From NCBI GenBank assembly GCA_964438205.1, contig CAYTJQ010000002.1, forward strand, positions 1-64,000: a stretch of 64,000 nt of DNA, read 5' to 3'. Positions 1-8,176 of this stretch are shown piece after piece (position 1 is the stretch's first letter; the number at the start of each line of letters is the position of its first letter). A program made the position numbers and the translations under genes. This DNA is from Pseudohaliea sp964438205. GTDB lineage: Bacteria; Pseudomonadota; Gammaproteobacteria; Pseudomonadales; Halieaceae. The notes beneath the pieces were generated by a model. The model saw only the letters and a program-made list of their open reading frames with translations. It made no database searches and was not told the DNA's origin.

Positions 1-1
1 G

Positions 2-1327
2 TATGCCATCATCTACCCGCTCGGTGTCTATACCGGCGTGCTTCTCTGCCTGCACGCGGTGCGCCGGGCGGGCGAGCGCTTCGGCAGCCGCTCCATTCCC
101 GAGTATCTCGGCGACCGCTACGACTCGGAGGCGCTGCGCATTCTCGCGGCGCTGTGCTCCCTTGCGCTGCTGTTCTACCTCGCCGGGCAGCTGCTCTCCG
201 GCGCGGTGATGTTCACGCAGCTCCTGGGCCTCGATACCTTCACTGCGCTCTCTGTCACCGCCGTGGTCCTCATGGTCTACGTGGCGCTCGGCGGCGCCCA
301 CGCCGACATCCTCACGGACGGCGTGCAGGGCGCGCTGATGCTGCTGCTCGCCCTGCTGCTGCTGTGGATGTTCCTGGCCGGCTTTGGCGTGGAGGGCGGG
401 TTCCGGGGCATGCTCGACGCCCTCGAGGGCAGGGACCCGGCGCTGGTCGCGCCGCTGAACCCGGGCTTCACGCTGTTCAACTCGCGCTGGGACCTGTTCG
501 CCGTGTTCGTCGCCCACCTGCCCCTGGGCCTGCTGCCGCATGTGGGCAACAAGCTGTGGGCGCTAAGGAGCAACCGGGACCAGCGGCGATTCATCGTGCT
601 GTCGTTCGTTTTCGGACTCATCCTGCCCGCGATCACCTGCGGCGGGATCCTCGCCCGGGTACTGCTCGGGGATGCGCTGCTGGAGCCGGGCAACCACCCG
701 AACAACGCGATTCCCGCCCTGTTCATTGCCACGCTGCCGACCTGGGTGGCGGCGCTGATCGGGGCGGGGGTGCTGGCGGCGGTCATGTCGACCGCGGACG
801 GTCTCGTGGTCTCCACGGGGCAGATCTTCGCCAACGACATCTTCCGCCTGAGTATCGCGCCGCGCTTCCCGGGACGCTTCAGCGAGGACGCCGTGGACCG
901 CATCGGCCTCGCCATCGGGCGCGTGGCGACGGTGCTCGTGCTGCTCGCGGCCCTTGCCCTGGCCTGGAGTACCCGGGACATGAACATCGCCCTGCTGGTG
1001 TGGGTGGGGATCGGCGGCATGATGGCGGCGACGGCCGCGCCGATGTTCCTCGGCGTGCTCTGGCAGCGGGCCACCCGGGCCGGGGCGATCAGCGGTTTCC
1101 TGGCCGGCGGGGTCACCTTCGCGGTGCTGCACCTCGCGCTGATCGACGCGGCGTGGTTCGCGGGCACGGCGCTGGCGCCGGCGGCAACCTGGCTGGCGGA
1201 GCAGGCGGTGAATCCCTATGCCTGCGCCACCCTGGGCACGGGCGTTTCACTGATCGCGATGGTGGCTGTGTCGCTGGCGACGCGGCCGCCGGAGGCCGCG
1301 TACCTCGAGAAGGTCTTCGGGGAGTAA
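2..1327 (+). CDS. Sodium:solute symporter (SSS family) permease, 5' end outside the window
   Basis: The frame is open from base 2 and ends at TAA 1325-1327, giving about 441 residues; the N-terminal membrane segments are missing. It is a polytopic inner-membrane protein with many hydrophobic helices. SSS-family signatures are visible: LTDGVQGALM in the first third, GNKLWALRSNRDQRR in a cytoplasmic loop, and MSTADGLVVSTGQIFANDIF, the conserved helix 8 region, in the second half. Members carry solutes such as amino acids, carboxylates or sugars with Na+; the substrate cannot be read from the sequence. It faces the nitronate monooxygenase gene across a hairpin, so it closes its own unit. Confidence 0.85.
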   Translation, partial: YAIIYPLGVYTGVLLCLHAVRRAGERFGSRSIPEYLGDRYDSEALRILAALCSLALLFYLAGQLLSGAVMFTQLLGLDTFTALSVTAVVLMVYVALGGAHADILTDGVQGALMLLLALLLLWMFLAGFGVEGGFRGMLDALEGRDPALVAPLNPGFTLFNSRWDLFAVFVAHLPLGLLPHVGNKLWALRSNRDQRRFIVLSFVFGLILPAITCGGILARVLLGDALLEPGNHPNNAIPALFIATLPTWVAALIGAGVLAAVMSTADGLVVSTGQIFANDIFRLSIAPRFPGRFSEDAVDRIGLAIGRVATVLVLLAALALAWSTRDMNIALLVWVGIGGMMAATAAPMFLGVLWQRATRAGAISGFLAGGVTFAVLHLALIDAAWFAGTALAPAATWLAEQAVNPYACATLGTGVSLIAMVAVSLATRPPEAAYLEKVFGE

Positions 1328-1330
1328 AGG

Positions 1331-1350
1331 CCGGGCCCCGGCGGGCCCGG
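1331..1350. terminator. GC-rich hairpin between convergent genes
   Basis: A perfect 8-bp stem (CCGGGCCC at 1331-1338, GGGCCCGG at 1343-1350) with a 4-nt CGGC loop lies just after the symporter stop and 12 bp before the convergent nitronate monooxygenase stop. It is symmetric and could terminate both transcripts. No clear T-run follows, so intrinsic termination is inferred. Confidence 0.5.
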
Positions 1351-1362
1351 TCCCCGTGCGCC

Positions 1363-2322
1363 TCAGGCCACGCGGGCCTGCGCCGCCTCGTACTCGCGCG
1401 CGAGGCGCGCGACGAGGTCAGCGGCGGGGCCGACCGACTTCACGGCGCCGATGCCCTGGCCGCAGCCCCAGATGTCCTTCCAGGCCTTGGCGTCGGTGTT
1501 GCCGCCGGAGCCGAAGTCCATCTTGCTGGGGTCGCCCTCCGGCAGGTTGTCCGGGTCGAGCCCCGCGTCGCGGATCGAGGGCTTCAGGTAGTTGCCGTTC
1601 ACGCCGGTGAACAGGCTGGAATAGACGATCTCCGAAGAGTCGTAGTCCACGATCGCCTGCTTGTAGGCGTCGTTCGCGTTCGCCTCGTCCGTGGCGATGA
1701 AGGCCGAGCCCACGTAGGCGAGATCCGCGCCCATGGCCCGGGCCGCGAGCACGGCATCACCGGTGGCGATGGAACCGGAGAGGAGCAGCGGCCCGTCGAA
1801 CCACTCGCGGATCTCCTGGATGAGGGCGAAGGGGGAGGTGGTGCCCGCGTGGCCACCGGCACCGGCGGCCACGGCGATCAGGCCGTCGGCCCCTTTCTCG
1901 ATGGCCTTTTTCGCGAAGCGGTTGTTGATCACGTCGTGCAGCACGATGCCGCCGTAGCTGTGGATGGCCTCGTTGACAAACTCCTTGGCGCCGAGGGAGG
2001 TAATGACGATCGGCGCCCTGTACTTCACGCACAGCTCGAGATCGTCCTGGAGCCGGGTGTTGGAGCCGTGAACGATGAGGTTGACCGCGAACGGCGCAGA
2101 CGGCTGCTCCGGGTGAGCCGCGTCCCAGGCAGCGAGCTCGCTGGTGATGCGCTCGAGCCAGCGCTCCAGCTCCTCCAGCGGGCGGGCATTCAGCGACGGG
2201 AAGGAGCCGACTACACCGGCCTTGCACTGGGCGATGACCAGGTCGGGGTTGGAGATGATGAACAGGGGGGCGCCGACAACGGGCAGGCGTAGCCGGTCGG
2301 TAAGAATCGGGGGCAGGGCCAT
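1363..2322 (-). CDS. Nitronate monooxygenase (2-nitropropane dioxygenase family)
   Basis: This 319-residue FMN-dependent TIM-barrel protein is predicted to oxidise alkyl nitronates with O2. Family signatures are clear: an N-terminal LPVVGAPLFIISNPDLVIAQ segment for FMN binding, AGAGGHAG with the expected catalytic histidine in mid-protein, LLSGSIATG for flavin phosphate binding, and GADLAYVGSAFIAT. The ATG at 2320-2322 is chosen because it is preceded by GAGGACTCTCC; a longer frame upstream would run into the divergent promoter region. The gene is divergent from a PadR regulator with a perfect inverted repeat between them, suggesting PadR control. Enzymes of this family are often annotated loosely, so the physiological substrate is uncertain. 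Confidence 0.88.
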   Translation of the reverse strand: MALPPILTDRLRLPVVGAPLFIISNPDLVIAQCKAGVVGSFPSLNARPLEELERWLERITSELAAWDAAHPEQPSAPFAVNLIVHGSNTRLQDDLELCVKYRAPIVITSLGAKEFVNEAIHSYGGIVLHDVINNRFAKKAIEKGADGLIAVAAGAGGHAGTTSPFALIQEIREWFDGPLLLSGSIATGDAVLAARAMGADLAYVGSAFIATDEANANDAYKQAIVDYDSSEIVYSSLFTGVNGNYLKPSIRDAGLDPDNLPEGDPSKMDFGSGGNTDAKAWKDIWGCGQGIGAVKSVGPAADLVARLAREYEAAQARVA

Positions 2323-2382
2323 GGAGAGTCCTCGTGGTGGTTGGGGATCGCTGCCGCCGGAGGATAGTGCCTCGCGGGCTCT

Positions 2383-2400
2383 TATGCAATCTTTTGCATA
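2383..2400. promoter_or_regulatory. Candidate PadR operator
   Basis: Perfect inverted repeat TATGCAA-TCTT-TTGCATA in the 129-bp divergent gap between the nitronate monooxygenase and padR-like genes. The dyad size and position fit a dimeric winged-helix repressor site controlling both directions. Binding by the neighbouring PadR protein is inferred. Confidence 0.6.
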
Positions 2401-2451
2401 CAAAGGTTTTTCGGGGCATTATCGGGCTTCGAGCGTTCACGGAGAGGTCCC

Positions 2452-3009
2452 ATGGCCCTGTCCCACGCGATCATGACGGCGCTGATCGAGGACGACATGT
2501 CCGGCTACGAGCTGGCCAAGGCCTTCGACGCGTCCCTAGGCCTGTTCTGGAACGCCTCCCACCAGCAGATCTACCAGGAGCTGCGCAAGCTGGCTGACAA
2601 GGGCTGGTTGAACCGGCGCAAGGTGGCGCAGCGCGGCAAGCCCGACAAGATCCTCTACGGCCTCACGCTGGCCGGCCGCGAGGCCCTGGGCGAGTGGGTG
2701 TACCGGGACAGCCGCGTGCAGGAGAGCAAGGACGACCTGCTGGTCAAGCTCTACAACCTGTCGGCAGAGAACATCGGCCACCTCCGGGTGGAGATCGGCG
2801 AACGGCGGGAAGCGATGATGCAGCGGCTGTATCTCTACGAGCGCATTCGCCGCGCTCACTACGCCAGCCCGCAGGCGCTGCCGCTGCGCCGCCAGGGCGT
2901 ATTCCTCGCCCTTCGCCTCGGCATCCTCGCCGGTGAGCAGTACCTCGCCTGGTGCGACGAGGCGCTGGACCTGCTCGCCCGGGAGCAGGAGAAGCTCGAC
3001 AGTTGCTGA
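2452..3009 (+). CDS. PadR family transcriptional regulator
   Basis: This is a 185-residue regulator. Residues 1-80 form the PadR winged helix, opening with HAIMTALIEDDMSGYELAKAF and continuing through a QIYQELRKLADKGWL recognition segment and wing (KPDKILYGLTLAGREAL). Residues about 90-180 are the Vir_act_alpha_C type helical dimerisation domain. The ATG at 2452 has an upstream GGAGAGG. PadR proteins usually repress the adjacent divergent gene and release DNA on binding a phenolic or hydrophobic ligand, so the nitronate monooxygenase is the natural target here. The ligand is unknown. The last codons lie in a 14-bp tandem repeat that fills the gap to the next gene. Confidence 0.9.
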   Translation: MALSHAIMTALIEDDMSGYELAKAFDASLGLFWNASHQQIYQELRKLADKGWLNRRKVAQRGKPDKILYGLTLAGREALGEWVYRDSRVQESKDDLLVKLYNLSAENIGHLRVEIGERREAMMQRLYLYERIRRAHYASPQALPLRRQGVFLALRLGILAGEQYLAWCDEALDLLAREQEKLDSC

Positions 3010-3048
3010 GGGCCAGTCGCTGAGGCCCAGTCGCTGAGTTTCAGTCGC
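3000..3048. repeat. 14-bp tandem repeat, about 3.5 copies
   Basis: Units start at 3000, 3014, 3028 and 3042 with core CAGTCGCTGAG; the first unit has CAGTTGCTGAG and the fourth is partial. The array covers the padR stop codon and the stop of the convergent AsmA-like gene, so it is effectively the whole intergenic gap. Confidence 0.8.
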
Positions 3049-3820
3049 CCTTGAACAGCGACTTGAGGGCGCCCTCGGCGCTGTCCATGTCGTCCTCGGA
3101 AAGGTTGAGCTTGTCCTTGAGCTTGTCCTTCGCCGCGCCCTTCGCGGCATCCCTCGCCCGGTCCGCCAGCGCGCCGCCCACGGCACCCTGGGCCTCCTCC
3201 AGCACGGCTTCGAGCAGCTCGCGGGCGAGCGCCGCAGGGGTCAGCCCCGTGGCGGGGTCGCCGATACCCGTGCGCACCACGTCGGGCACGCGCAGCGAGG
3301 CCTCGCCGTACTGCTCGGTGGTCAGCGTCGCTTTCGTGTCCGTGAAGGCGAAGCGCGCGAGGGCCAGGCGAACGTCCGTGGGATCTTCCGGGTCCGGTGG
3401 GGGCGCCTCCTCGCCGGATGCGGCGCGGACGCGCTGCAGGACCGTCGACAGGTTCGTCGCCGTGCCTTTCTGCTCGGCGTTGAGGCGGGCGCCCGTGATG
3501 GTGACGTCGTCGAGGTGCACGACGCTGCCGGTGACACTGGCCGGGTCCAGGTCGACCCGCACCGTGTCCAGGGCAAAGGCGTAATCCGTGCGGTAGCCGG
3601 GCGGGTTGTCGATGACGAGGCCCTCGAGGGTGGCGCTGCCGGCGGTGAGGTCGATGGCGACGCTGTCCAGCGTCACCGCGGTGCCGGTGAGCCGGCTGCC
3701 GGTCTCCTCGATGGTGCCGAGCACGAGGTCGTCGAGGTTCCTGAGCACCCAGGCGACGCCGAGCGCCAGGACGACCAGCAGCAGGGCTGCGATGATGAGG
3801 GTGGTCTTGAGCGCTTTCAC
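3041..3820 (-). CDS. AsmA-like membrane-anchored periplasmic protein, unknown function
   Basis: The product has 259 residues. Residues 4-25 form one hydrophobic helix (LKTTLIIAALLLVVLALGVA), followed by a beta-rich region resembling the N-terminus of AsmA/DUF748 proteins (alternating LDSVAIDL, LEGLVIDNPPGY, LDTVRVDL, LDDVTITG). The C-terminus is helical and charged, rich in A, K and D. The GTG at 3818-3820 is chosen because GGAGG lies 6 bases upstream; a longer frame would overlap the divergent ATPase gene. AsmA-like proteins are linked to envelope lipid transport, but this short member cannot be assigned a specific role. Confidence 0.7.
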   Translation of the reverse strand: MKALKTTLIIAALLLVVLALGVAWVLRNLDDLVLGTIEETGSRLTGTAVTLDSVAIDLTAGSATLEGLVIDNPPGYRTDYAFALDTVRVDLDPASVTGSVVHLDDVTITGARLNAEQKGTATNLSTVLQRVRAASGEEAPPPDPEDPTDVRLALARFAFTDTKATLTTEQYGEASLRVPDVVRTGIGDPATGLTPAALARELLEAVLEEAQGAVGGALADRARDAAKGAAKDKLKDKLNLSEDDMDSAEGALKSLFKGD

Positions 3821-3870
3821 GGGGACCTCCGGCGGAAACTGTCGCTCCGCGTAGCGTATACTCCGCCCCC

Positions 3871-5550
3871 ATGTACTACCAGTATTTCGGCCTGCGCGAG
3901 GCACCGTTCTCCATCGCGGTCAACCCGCGCTACCTGTTCATGAGCCACCGGCACCGGGATGCCCTGGCGCACCTGCTCTACGGGGTCGGCGCGGGCGGTG
4001 CTTTCATCGTGCTCACCGGCGAGGTCGGCACCGGGAAGACCACCATCAACCGGGCGCTGCTCGAGCAGCTGCCGGAGGACGCGGACATCGCCATCGTCCT
4101 CAATCCGGCCCTCGATGCGGCGGAGCTGCTCGCCACGGTCTGCGACGAGCTGGGCATCGCCTACGAGCGCGAGGACGCGGCCAGCCTCAAGGCGCTGACC
4201 GACCGGCTGCACCGCTTCCTCCTCGACAACCACGCCCGCGGCCGCAGGACCGTGCTGCTCATCGACGAGGCGCAGCACCTGTCATTCCCGGTGCTGGAGC
4301 AGATCCGCCTGCTCACCAACCTCGAGACCGACAGCGAGAAACTCCTGCACATCATTCTCATCGGCCAGCCGGAGCTGGCCGCGATGCTGCAGCGGCCGGA
4401 ACTCCGGCAGCTGAACCAGCGGGTGACAGCGCGCTACAACCTGGAGCCCCTCTCCCGCGGGGAGACCGGCGCCTATATCCGCCACCGGCTGCAGGTGGCG
4501 GGCCTGGGACCGGGTACGGAGCTGTTCCCGCCCCGGGTGGTGCGCGCCATACACCGGCACAGCCGCGGCATCCCGCGGCTGATCAACCTGCTCTGTGACC
4601 GCATGCTGCTCGGCGCCTACGGCCAGGAAGCGCCGCGGGTCGACCGGCGCATGTTGCGCAAGGCCCTGCGCGAGGTGACCGGCGAGCTGCCGTCTCCGCA
4701 CCGGGGGCGCGCGCTGCGCTATGCCGCCCTCGCATTGGTAGTCCTCGCGCTCGTCGGCCTCGCCTGGTGGGCGCTGCTGCGCGGCCCCNNNNNNNNNNNN
4801 NNNNNNNNNNNNNNNNNNNNNNNNNNNNNNNNNNNNNNNNNNNNNNNNNNNNNNNNNNNNNNNNNNNNNNNNNNNNNNNNNNNNNNNNTAGCGGAGGCTG
4901 CGGAAAGGGCGCCGCCGGCGACGCCCGCGCCCGAGCCCCCGGGCTGGCTCCTGCCGCCCGGCGGTGCGCTGCGCGGCCTCTACGCGCTCCAGGGCGGGAC
5001 CCCCGTGCCGGCCGACCCCTGCGGCGGCGCCCTGCGCTGCGAAGCCGGGCGGGCCGATACCTGGCAGGACCTCGCTCCGCTGGCGCGGCCTCTGCTCCTC
5101 GAGCTGGTTACGCCGGATCGCTTTGCGGCGGCGGCACTGCTGCTCGAGCTGGGCGAGCGCGCGGCGACCCTGGCGACCCGGGACGGCGTCGTTGCCGTGC
5201 CCCTGGCCGTTCTCGCCGACTACTGGCGGGGCGGCTATCGCTACCTGTGGGATGCCCCCGCCGGCTTCGGCAGCGGCCTCGCCGAGGGGGACGATGGCCC
5301 GGCCGTGGCGGCCATCGCCGGGCGCTTTGCGCGCCTCGACGGGCAGCCAGAGCCCCTTGCCGGCGAACGGTTCACACCGCGCCTGGCCGAGCGTGTGCGC
5401 CTGTTCCAGCGCGCCGAAGGCCTGGCCGAAGACGGCATTGTCGGCACGCAGACCCTGCGTCGGCTGAATGTCGCTGCCGGCCTTGTCACGCCGCCCGCGG
5501 GACGGGCAGCGGCCTGGGAAACGCTACTCGCGGGGGGCTTTCGGCCATGA
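3871..5550 (+). CDS. ExeA/GspA-type AAA ATPase with C-terminal peptidoglycan-binding domain (contains assembly gap)
   Basis: The N-terminal AAA domain starts MYYQYFGLREAPFS, typical of ExeA. It has Walker A GEVGTGKTT (about residue 50) and Walker B TVLLIDEAQH (about 130). A single transmembrane helix (YAALALVVLALVGLAWWALL) follows near residue 290. After the gap comes a periplasmic part ending in a PG_binding_1 domain (VRLFQRAEGLAEDGIVGTQT). In Aeromonas, ExeA with ExeB inserts the type II secretion secretin through peptidoglycan. The next gene is the matching gspB, but no other T2SS genes are in the window. The middle is 100 N, so true length and frame continuity are not proven. Confidence 0.85.
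   Translation: MYYQYFGLREAPFSIAVNPRYLFMSHRHRDALAHLLYGVGAGGAFIVLTGEVGTGKTTINRALLEQLPEDADIAIVLNPALDAAELLATVCDELGIAYEREDAASLKALTDRLHRFLLDNHARGRRTVLLIDEAQHLSFPVLEQIRLLTNLETDSEKLLHIILIGQPELAAMLQRPELRQLNQRVTARYNLEPLSRGETGAYIRHRLQVAGLGPGTELFPPRVVRAIHRHSRGIPRLINLLCDRMLLGAYGQEAPRVDRRMLRKALREVTGELPSPHRGRALRYAALALVVLALVGLAWWALLRGPXXXXXXXXXXXXXXXXXXXXXXXXXXXXXXXXXXAEAAERAPPATPAPEPPGWLLPPGGALRGLYALQGGTPVPADPCGGALRCEAGRADTWQDLAPLARPLLLELVTPDRFAAAALLLELGERAATLATRDGVVAVPLAVLADYWRGGYRYLWDAPAGFGSGLAEGDDGPAVAAIAGRFARLDGQPEPLAGERFTPRLAERVRLFQRAEGLAEDGIVGTQTLRRLNVAAGLVTPPAGRAAAWETLLAGGFRP
4789..4888. other. Assembly gap, 100 N
   Basis: Exactly 100 N bases lie inside the ExeA-like gene just after its transmembrane helix. 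The number suggests a placeholder for unknown length. The missing part should encode a proline/alanine-rich periplasmic linker. Confidence 0.99.
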
Positions 5551-5566
5551 GCGGGGAGGTGGCGGC

Positions 5567-6430
5567 GTGTCGCTGATTCTCGACGCCCTCAACCGGGCGC
5601 GGCAGGAGCGCGGTGACACCGGGCCTGCGGCGCTGCCGACCACGATCGTGGAAGCGACTGCGCCGGGGCCGCTGGTGCCGGTACTGGCGCTGGCCCTGGT
5701 CCTTGCGGCGGCGGTCATCGGCTGGCTGGCGTGGGAGCGATGGGGTTCCGATGACGGCGCGGCCGTGGCTGCCGCGGGCGGCCAGGCGGAGGTGCCGGCC
5801 GAAGTAAAGGTCGCGCCCCGCCCGGGAGCGGCCGGCGCCGCGCCGGCACCGCGACCGGCGGTCGCCCCGGACGGCAGCCGGGGTCAGGGCACCGCGCCCG
5901 CAAGGGAGCGCTCCGGTGCGGAGACGACCGCACCGGATCCCGCCGTGGCAGCCCTGTACGCCACGTCGCCGGGGGAGGAGGCGATGGCGGCGGCCGACGC
6001 CGGGCAGGATGATGCCGGGCAGGATGATGCCGGGCGGGCGGAAGCCGCGCGGGGGGCCGCCCAGGCGGAGACCGCCGAGCTGGAGGCTGCCCCGCCGGAA
6101 GCCGCCCCGCGTGAAGAGACGATTGACATCGAGGCCGTGCTGCGCCGCGCCCGGGAGGAAATGGGGGAGCCGGCGCTCGCGCCGCATCCGGCGCCCCTGC
6201 TCGCCGACCTGTCGCAGCAGCAGAAGGACGCGATCCCCACGCTCATGTACCTGCGCCACGATTACCTGGAGAGCGGCATGAGCAGCGTGCTGATCAACGG
6301 CGAGACCCGCCGCGTGGGTGACCGCATCGGCGCGGTGCAGGTCGAGGAGATCCTGCCCGACTCCGTGGTGCTCCGGCACCGTGATACCCTGTTCCGCCTC
6401 CGGGCCCTTAACAGCTGGGTCAATCTCTGA
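5567..6430 (+). CDS. gspB: General secretion pathway protein B (GspB/ExeB-like)
   Basis: This 287-residue bitopic inner-membrane protein begins SLILDALNRARQERG, the family's N-terminal signature. One transmembrane helix lies at about residues 28-46. A long A/P/E-rich linker (about 60-200) leads to the C-terminal T2SSB domain, with PTLMYLRHDYLESGMSSVLI and RVGDRIGAVQVEEILPDSVV. The GTG start at 5567 follows a GGGGAGG stretch, 16 bp after the exeA stop. It partners ExeA in secretin assembly. The linker contains a duplicated GQDDA encoded by a perfect 15-bp tandem repeat. Confidence 0.88.
   Translation: MSLILDALNRARQERGDTGPAALPTTIVEATAPGPLVPVLALALVLAAAVIGWLAWERWGSDDGAAVAAAGGQAEVPAEVKVAPRPGAAGAAPAPRPAVAPDGSRGQGTAPARERSGAETTAPDPAVAALYATSPGEEAMAAADAGQDDAGQDDAGRAEAARGAAQAETAELEAAPPEAAPREETIDIEAVLRRAREEMGEPALAPHPAPLLADLSQQQKDAIPTLMYLRHDYLESGMSSVLINGETRRVGDRIGAVQVEEILPDSVVLRHRDTLFRLRALNSWVNL
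6001..6030 (+). repeat. Perfect 15-bp tandem duplication in gspB linker
   Basis: CGGGCAGGATGATGC occurs twice in tandem (6001-6015, 6016-6030) and adds a GQDDA pentapeptide repeat to the GspB linker. It is in frame and so tolerated. Confidence 0.9.
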
Positions 6431-6598
6431 CAACAACGAGGCCACTCGCAGGCGAGAAAGTGGTGCTTCCACCTCGCCCTGGCGCGAGTTGCCGGTTCAT
6501 CCTCGGCATTTCCGGGGCCCAGGCGACGCCGGCCGGTTCGCGGCCGTGGACCCCGAGCTCATCCGCGCTGCATACGAGCGGAGCTCTGGCTCAGGACG
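6431..6598. other. Convergent intergenic region with a bulged hairpin
   Basis: 168 bp between gspB and ppx stops. At 6451-6478 a stem forms from GGCGAG/CTCGCC and GTGG/CCAC with an AAA bulge and TGCTT loop; it could terminate either transcript. No gene is seen in the rest. Confidence 0.45.
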
Positions 6599-8107
6599 CT
6601 AGCTGAAGCTGAGCGCCAGCCCCAGGCGCTCGAAGGCCCGCTGCTCCTGCTGCAGTTCCTGCCAGGTCAGCGGGTGCTGTTCCAGCCAGCCCGCCGGGAA
6701 CTCGAGCGCCAGCGCCTCGCGCCGCGCGCCGAGGTGGAAGTCCGGCAGCTCCTCCAGCAGCTCCACGTACTTGAACAGGGCGGCCAGGCGCAGGATGCCG
6801 ATCATCCGCGCCAGGCGCTCGCCCTCATCGCCCTGCAGCTCGTCGAGGAGCTCACGCTTGAGCTTGCCCCGGTGGCCGGCCACCAGCAGCGCGAGGTGTT
6901 CCTGCTCGCCCTGGGAAAAGCCCGGCATGTCGGAGTTGCGCAGCAGGTAGGACCCGTGGCGGTGAAAATGCTTGTGGGAGATGGCCATGCCGATCTCGTG
7001 GGTGAGGGCGGCCCGCTCCAGCAGCTCGCCGTCCTCCGCGCCCAGGCGCCAGGCCTCCCGGCTGGCCTCGAACAGCATGCGCGCGCGCCGCGCCACCAGG
7101 GCGGCGGTTTCCGCGTCTGCGCTGTAGCGCTGCTGCATGGCGTTGATCGACCGCTCCCGCACGTCCTCGTGGCGCAAGCGGCCGAGGAGGTCGTAGAGCA
7201 CGCCCTCGCGCAGTGCCCCCTTGGAGGTGCGCATGTGCTCGATCTCCAGGACCTCGAAGATCGCCTCGGTGATAGCCAGGCCGGCGGTGATCACCGGGCG
7301 GCGGGCCTCCGAGAGGCCGCTGAACGACAGCTCGTCGACGCGCTTGCGGGTGAGGACCTGCTTGCGCAGCCGCGCGAGGCTCTTGCGGGTGATGCCGCCC
7401 TCGCTCCAACCCTCGCCCGTGACCATGGCCTCGAGGGCCTGCAGCGTGCCGGAGGAGCCCACGCATTCCTGCCAGTGCCTGCGGCGGAAGGCCTTGCGGA
7501 TGTGCGAGACCTCGACGCAGGCGCGTTCGTAGGCCTTCTCGTACTCGCGCCGGTCGAGGCGGCCGTCGGCGAAGTGGCGCGCGGTGTAGGAGACGCAGCC
7601 CATCTGCAGGCTCTCGAGGCGCCGCGGCTCGAAGCGCTCGCCGACGATGAACTCGGTGCTGCCGCCGCCGATGTCAACGACCAGGCGGGCGGCCGTGTCG
7701 TCCGCGAGGGTGTGCGCGACGCCGAGGTAGACCAGGCGCGCCTCCTCGCGGCCGTAGATCACCTCGACGGGGGCGCCGAGGATCGCCCGGGCCGGTTCCG
7801 TGAACTCGCGCCGGTTCTTCGCCTGGCGCAGGGCGTTGGTGCCGACCACGCGCAGGAGCCGAGGCTCCACGCTCTGCAGCACCTGCGAGAAGCGCGACAG
7901 GCAGTCGAGGCCGCGCTGGATGGCGTCCGGCTCGAGGCGACCGTCCTTCAGGCCGGCGCCGAGCTGGACCTTTTCCCCCAGCACCTGGCTCGGGCGGAGT
8001 TCGCCGTGCTCGTAGCGCGCGACGATGAGGTGGAAGGAGTTGGAGCCGATGTCCAGGGCGGCGAGCTGGCTGCCCTCGGGAAGTTCGTCTGCGTCGGTGG
8101 CGGGCAC
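6599..8107 (-). CDS. ppx: Exopolyphosphatase (Ppx/GppA family)
   Basis: This 502-residue cytosolic enzyme releases phosphate from polyphosphate or hydrolyses pppGpp. The N-terminal ASKHA fold shows LAALDIGSNSFHLIVAR (phosphate 1 motif), EEARLVYLGV with the catalytic glutamate region, and VVDIGGGSTEFIVGE (phosphate 2). The C-terminal half is the HD-like helical domain of long Ppx proteins (LTHEIGMAISHKHFHRHG). Length matches E. coli Ppx (513). The start is GTG at 8105-8107; a stop lies three codons upstream and there is no strong Shine-Dalgarno. It follows alr on the same strand but a hairpin separates them. Ppx versus GppA specificity cannot be settled by eye. Confidence 0.92.
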   Translation of the reverse strand: MPATDADELPEGSQLAALDIGSNSFHLIVARYEHGELRPSQVLGEKVQLGAGLKDGRLEPDAIQRGLDCLSRFSQVLQSVEPRLLRVVGTNALRQAKNRREFTEPARAILGAPVEVIYGREEARLVYLGVAHTLADDTAARLVVDIGGGSTEFIVGERFEPRRLESLQMGCVSYTARHFADGRLDRREYEKAYERACVEVSHIRKAFRRRHWQECVGSSGTLQALEAMVTGEGWSEGGITRKSLARLRKQVLTRKRVDELSFSGLSEARRPVITAGLAITEAIFEVLEIEHMRTSKGALREGVLYDLLGRLRHEDVRERSINAMQQRYSADAETAALVARRARMLFEASREAWRLGAEDGELLERAALTHEIGMAISHKHFHRHGSYLLRNSDMPGFSQGEQEHLALLVAGHRGKLKRELLDELQGDEGERLARMIGILRLAALFKYVELLEELPDFHLGARREALALEFPAGWLEQHPLTWQELQQEQRAFERLGLALSFS

Positions 8108-8142
8108 GGCTGGCTACGTCTAGCAGGTGTCGAGGGCGCCAT

Positions 8143-8176
8143 GGTAACGGATGGCGATGACACTGTCGCCGTTACC
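8143..8176 (-). terminator. Hairpin after alr
   Basis: GGTAAC/GTTACC and GGCGA/TCGCC arms form an 11-bp stem with a 4-nt bulge and 8-nt loop, overlapping the alr stop codon. It lies between alr and ppx and may end the D-amino-acid operon transcript or act as a processing stem; no T-run follows. Confidence 0.5.
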
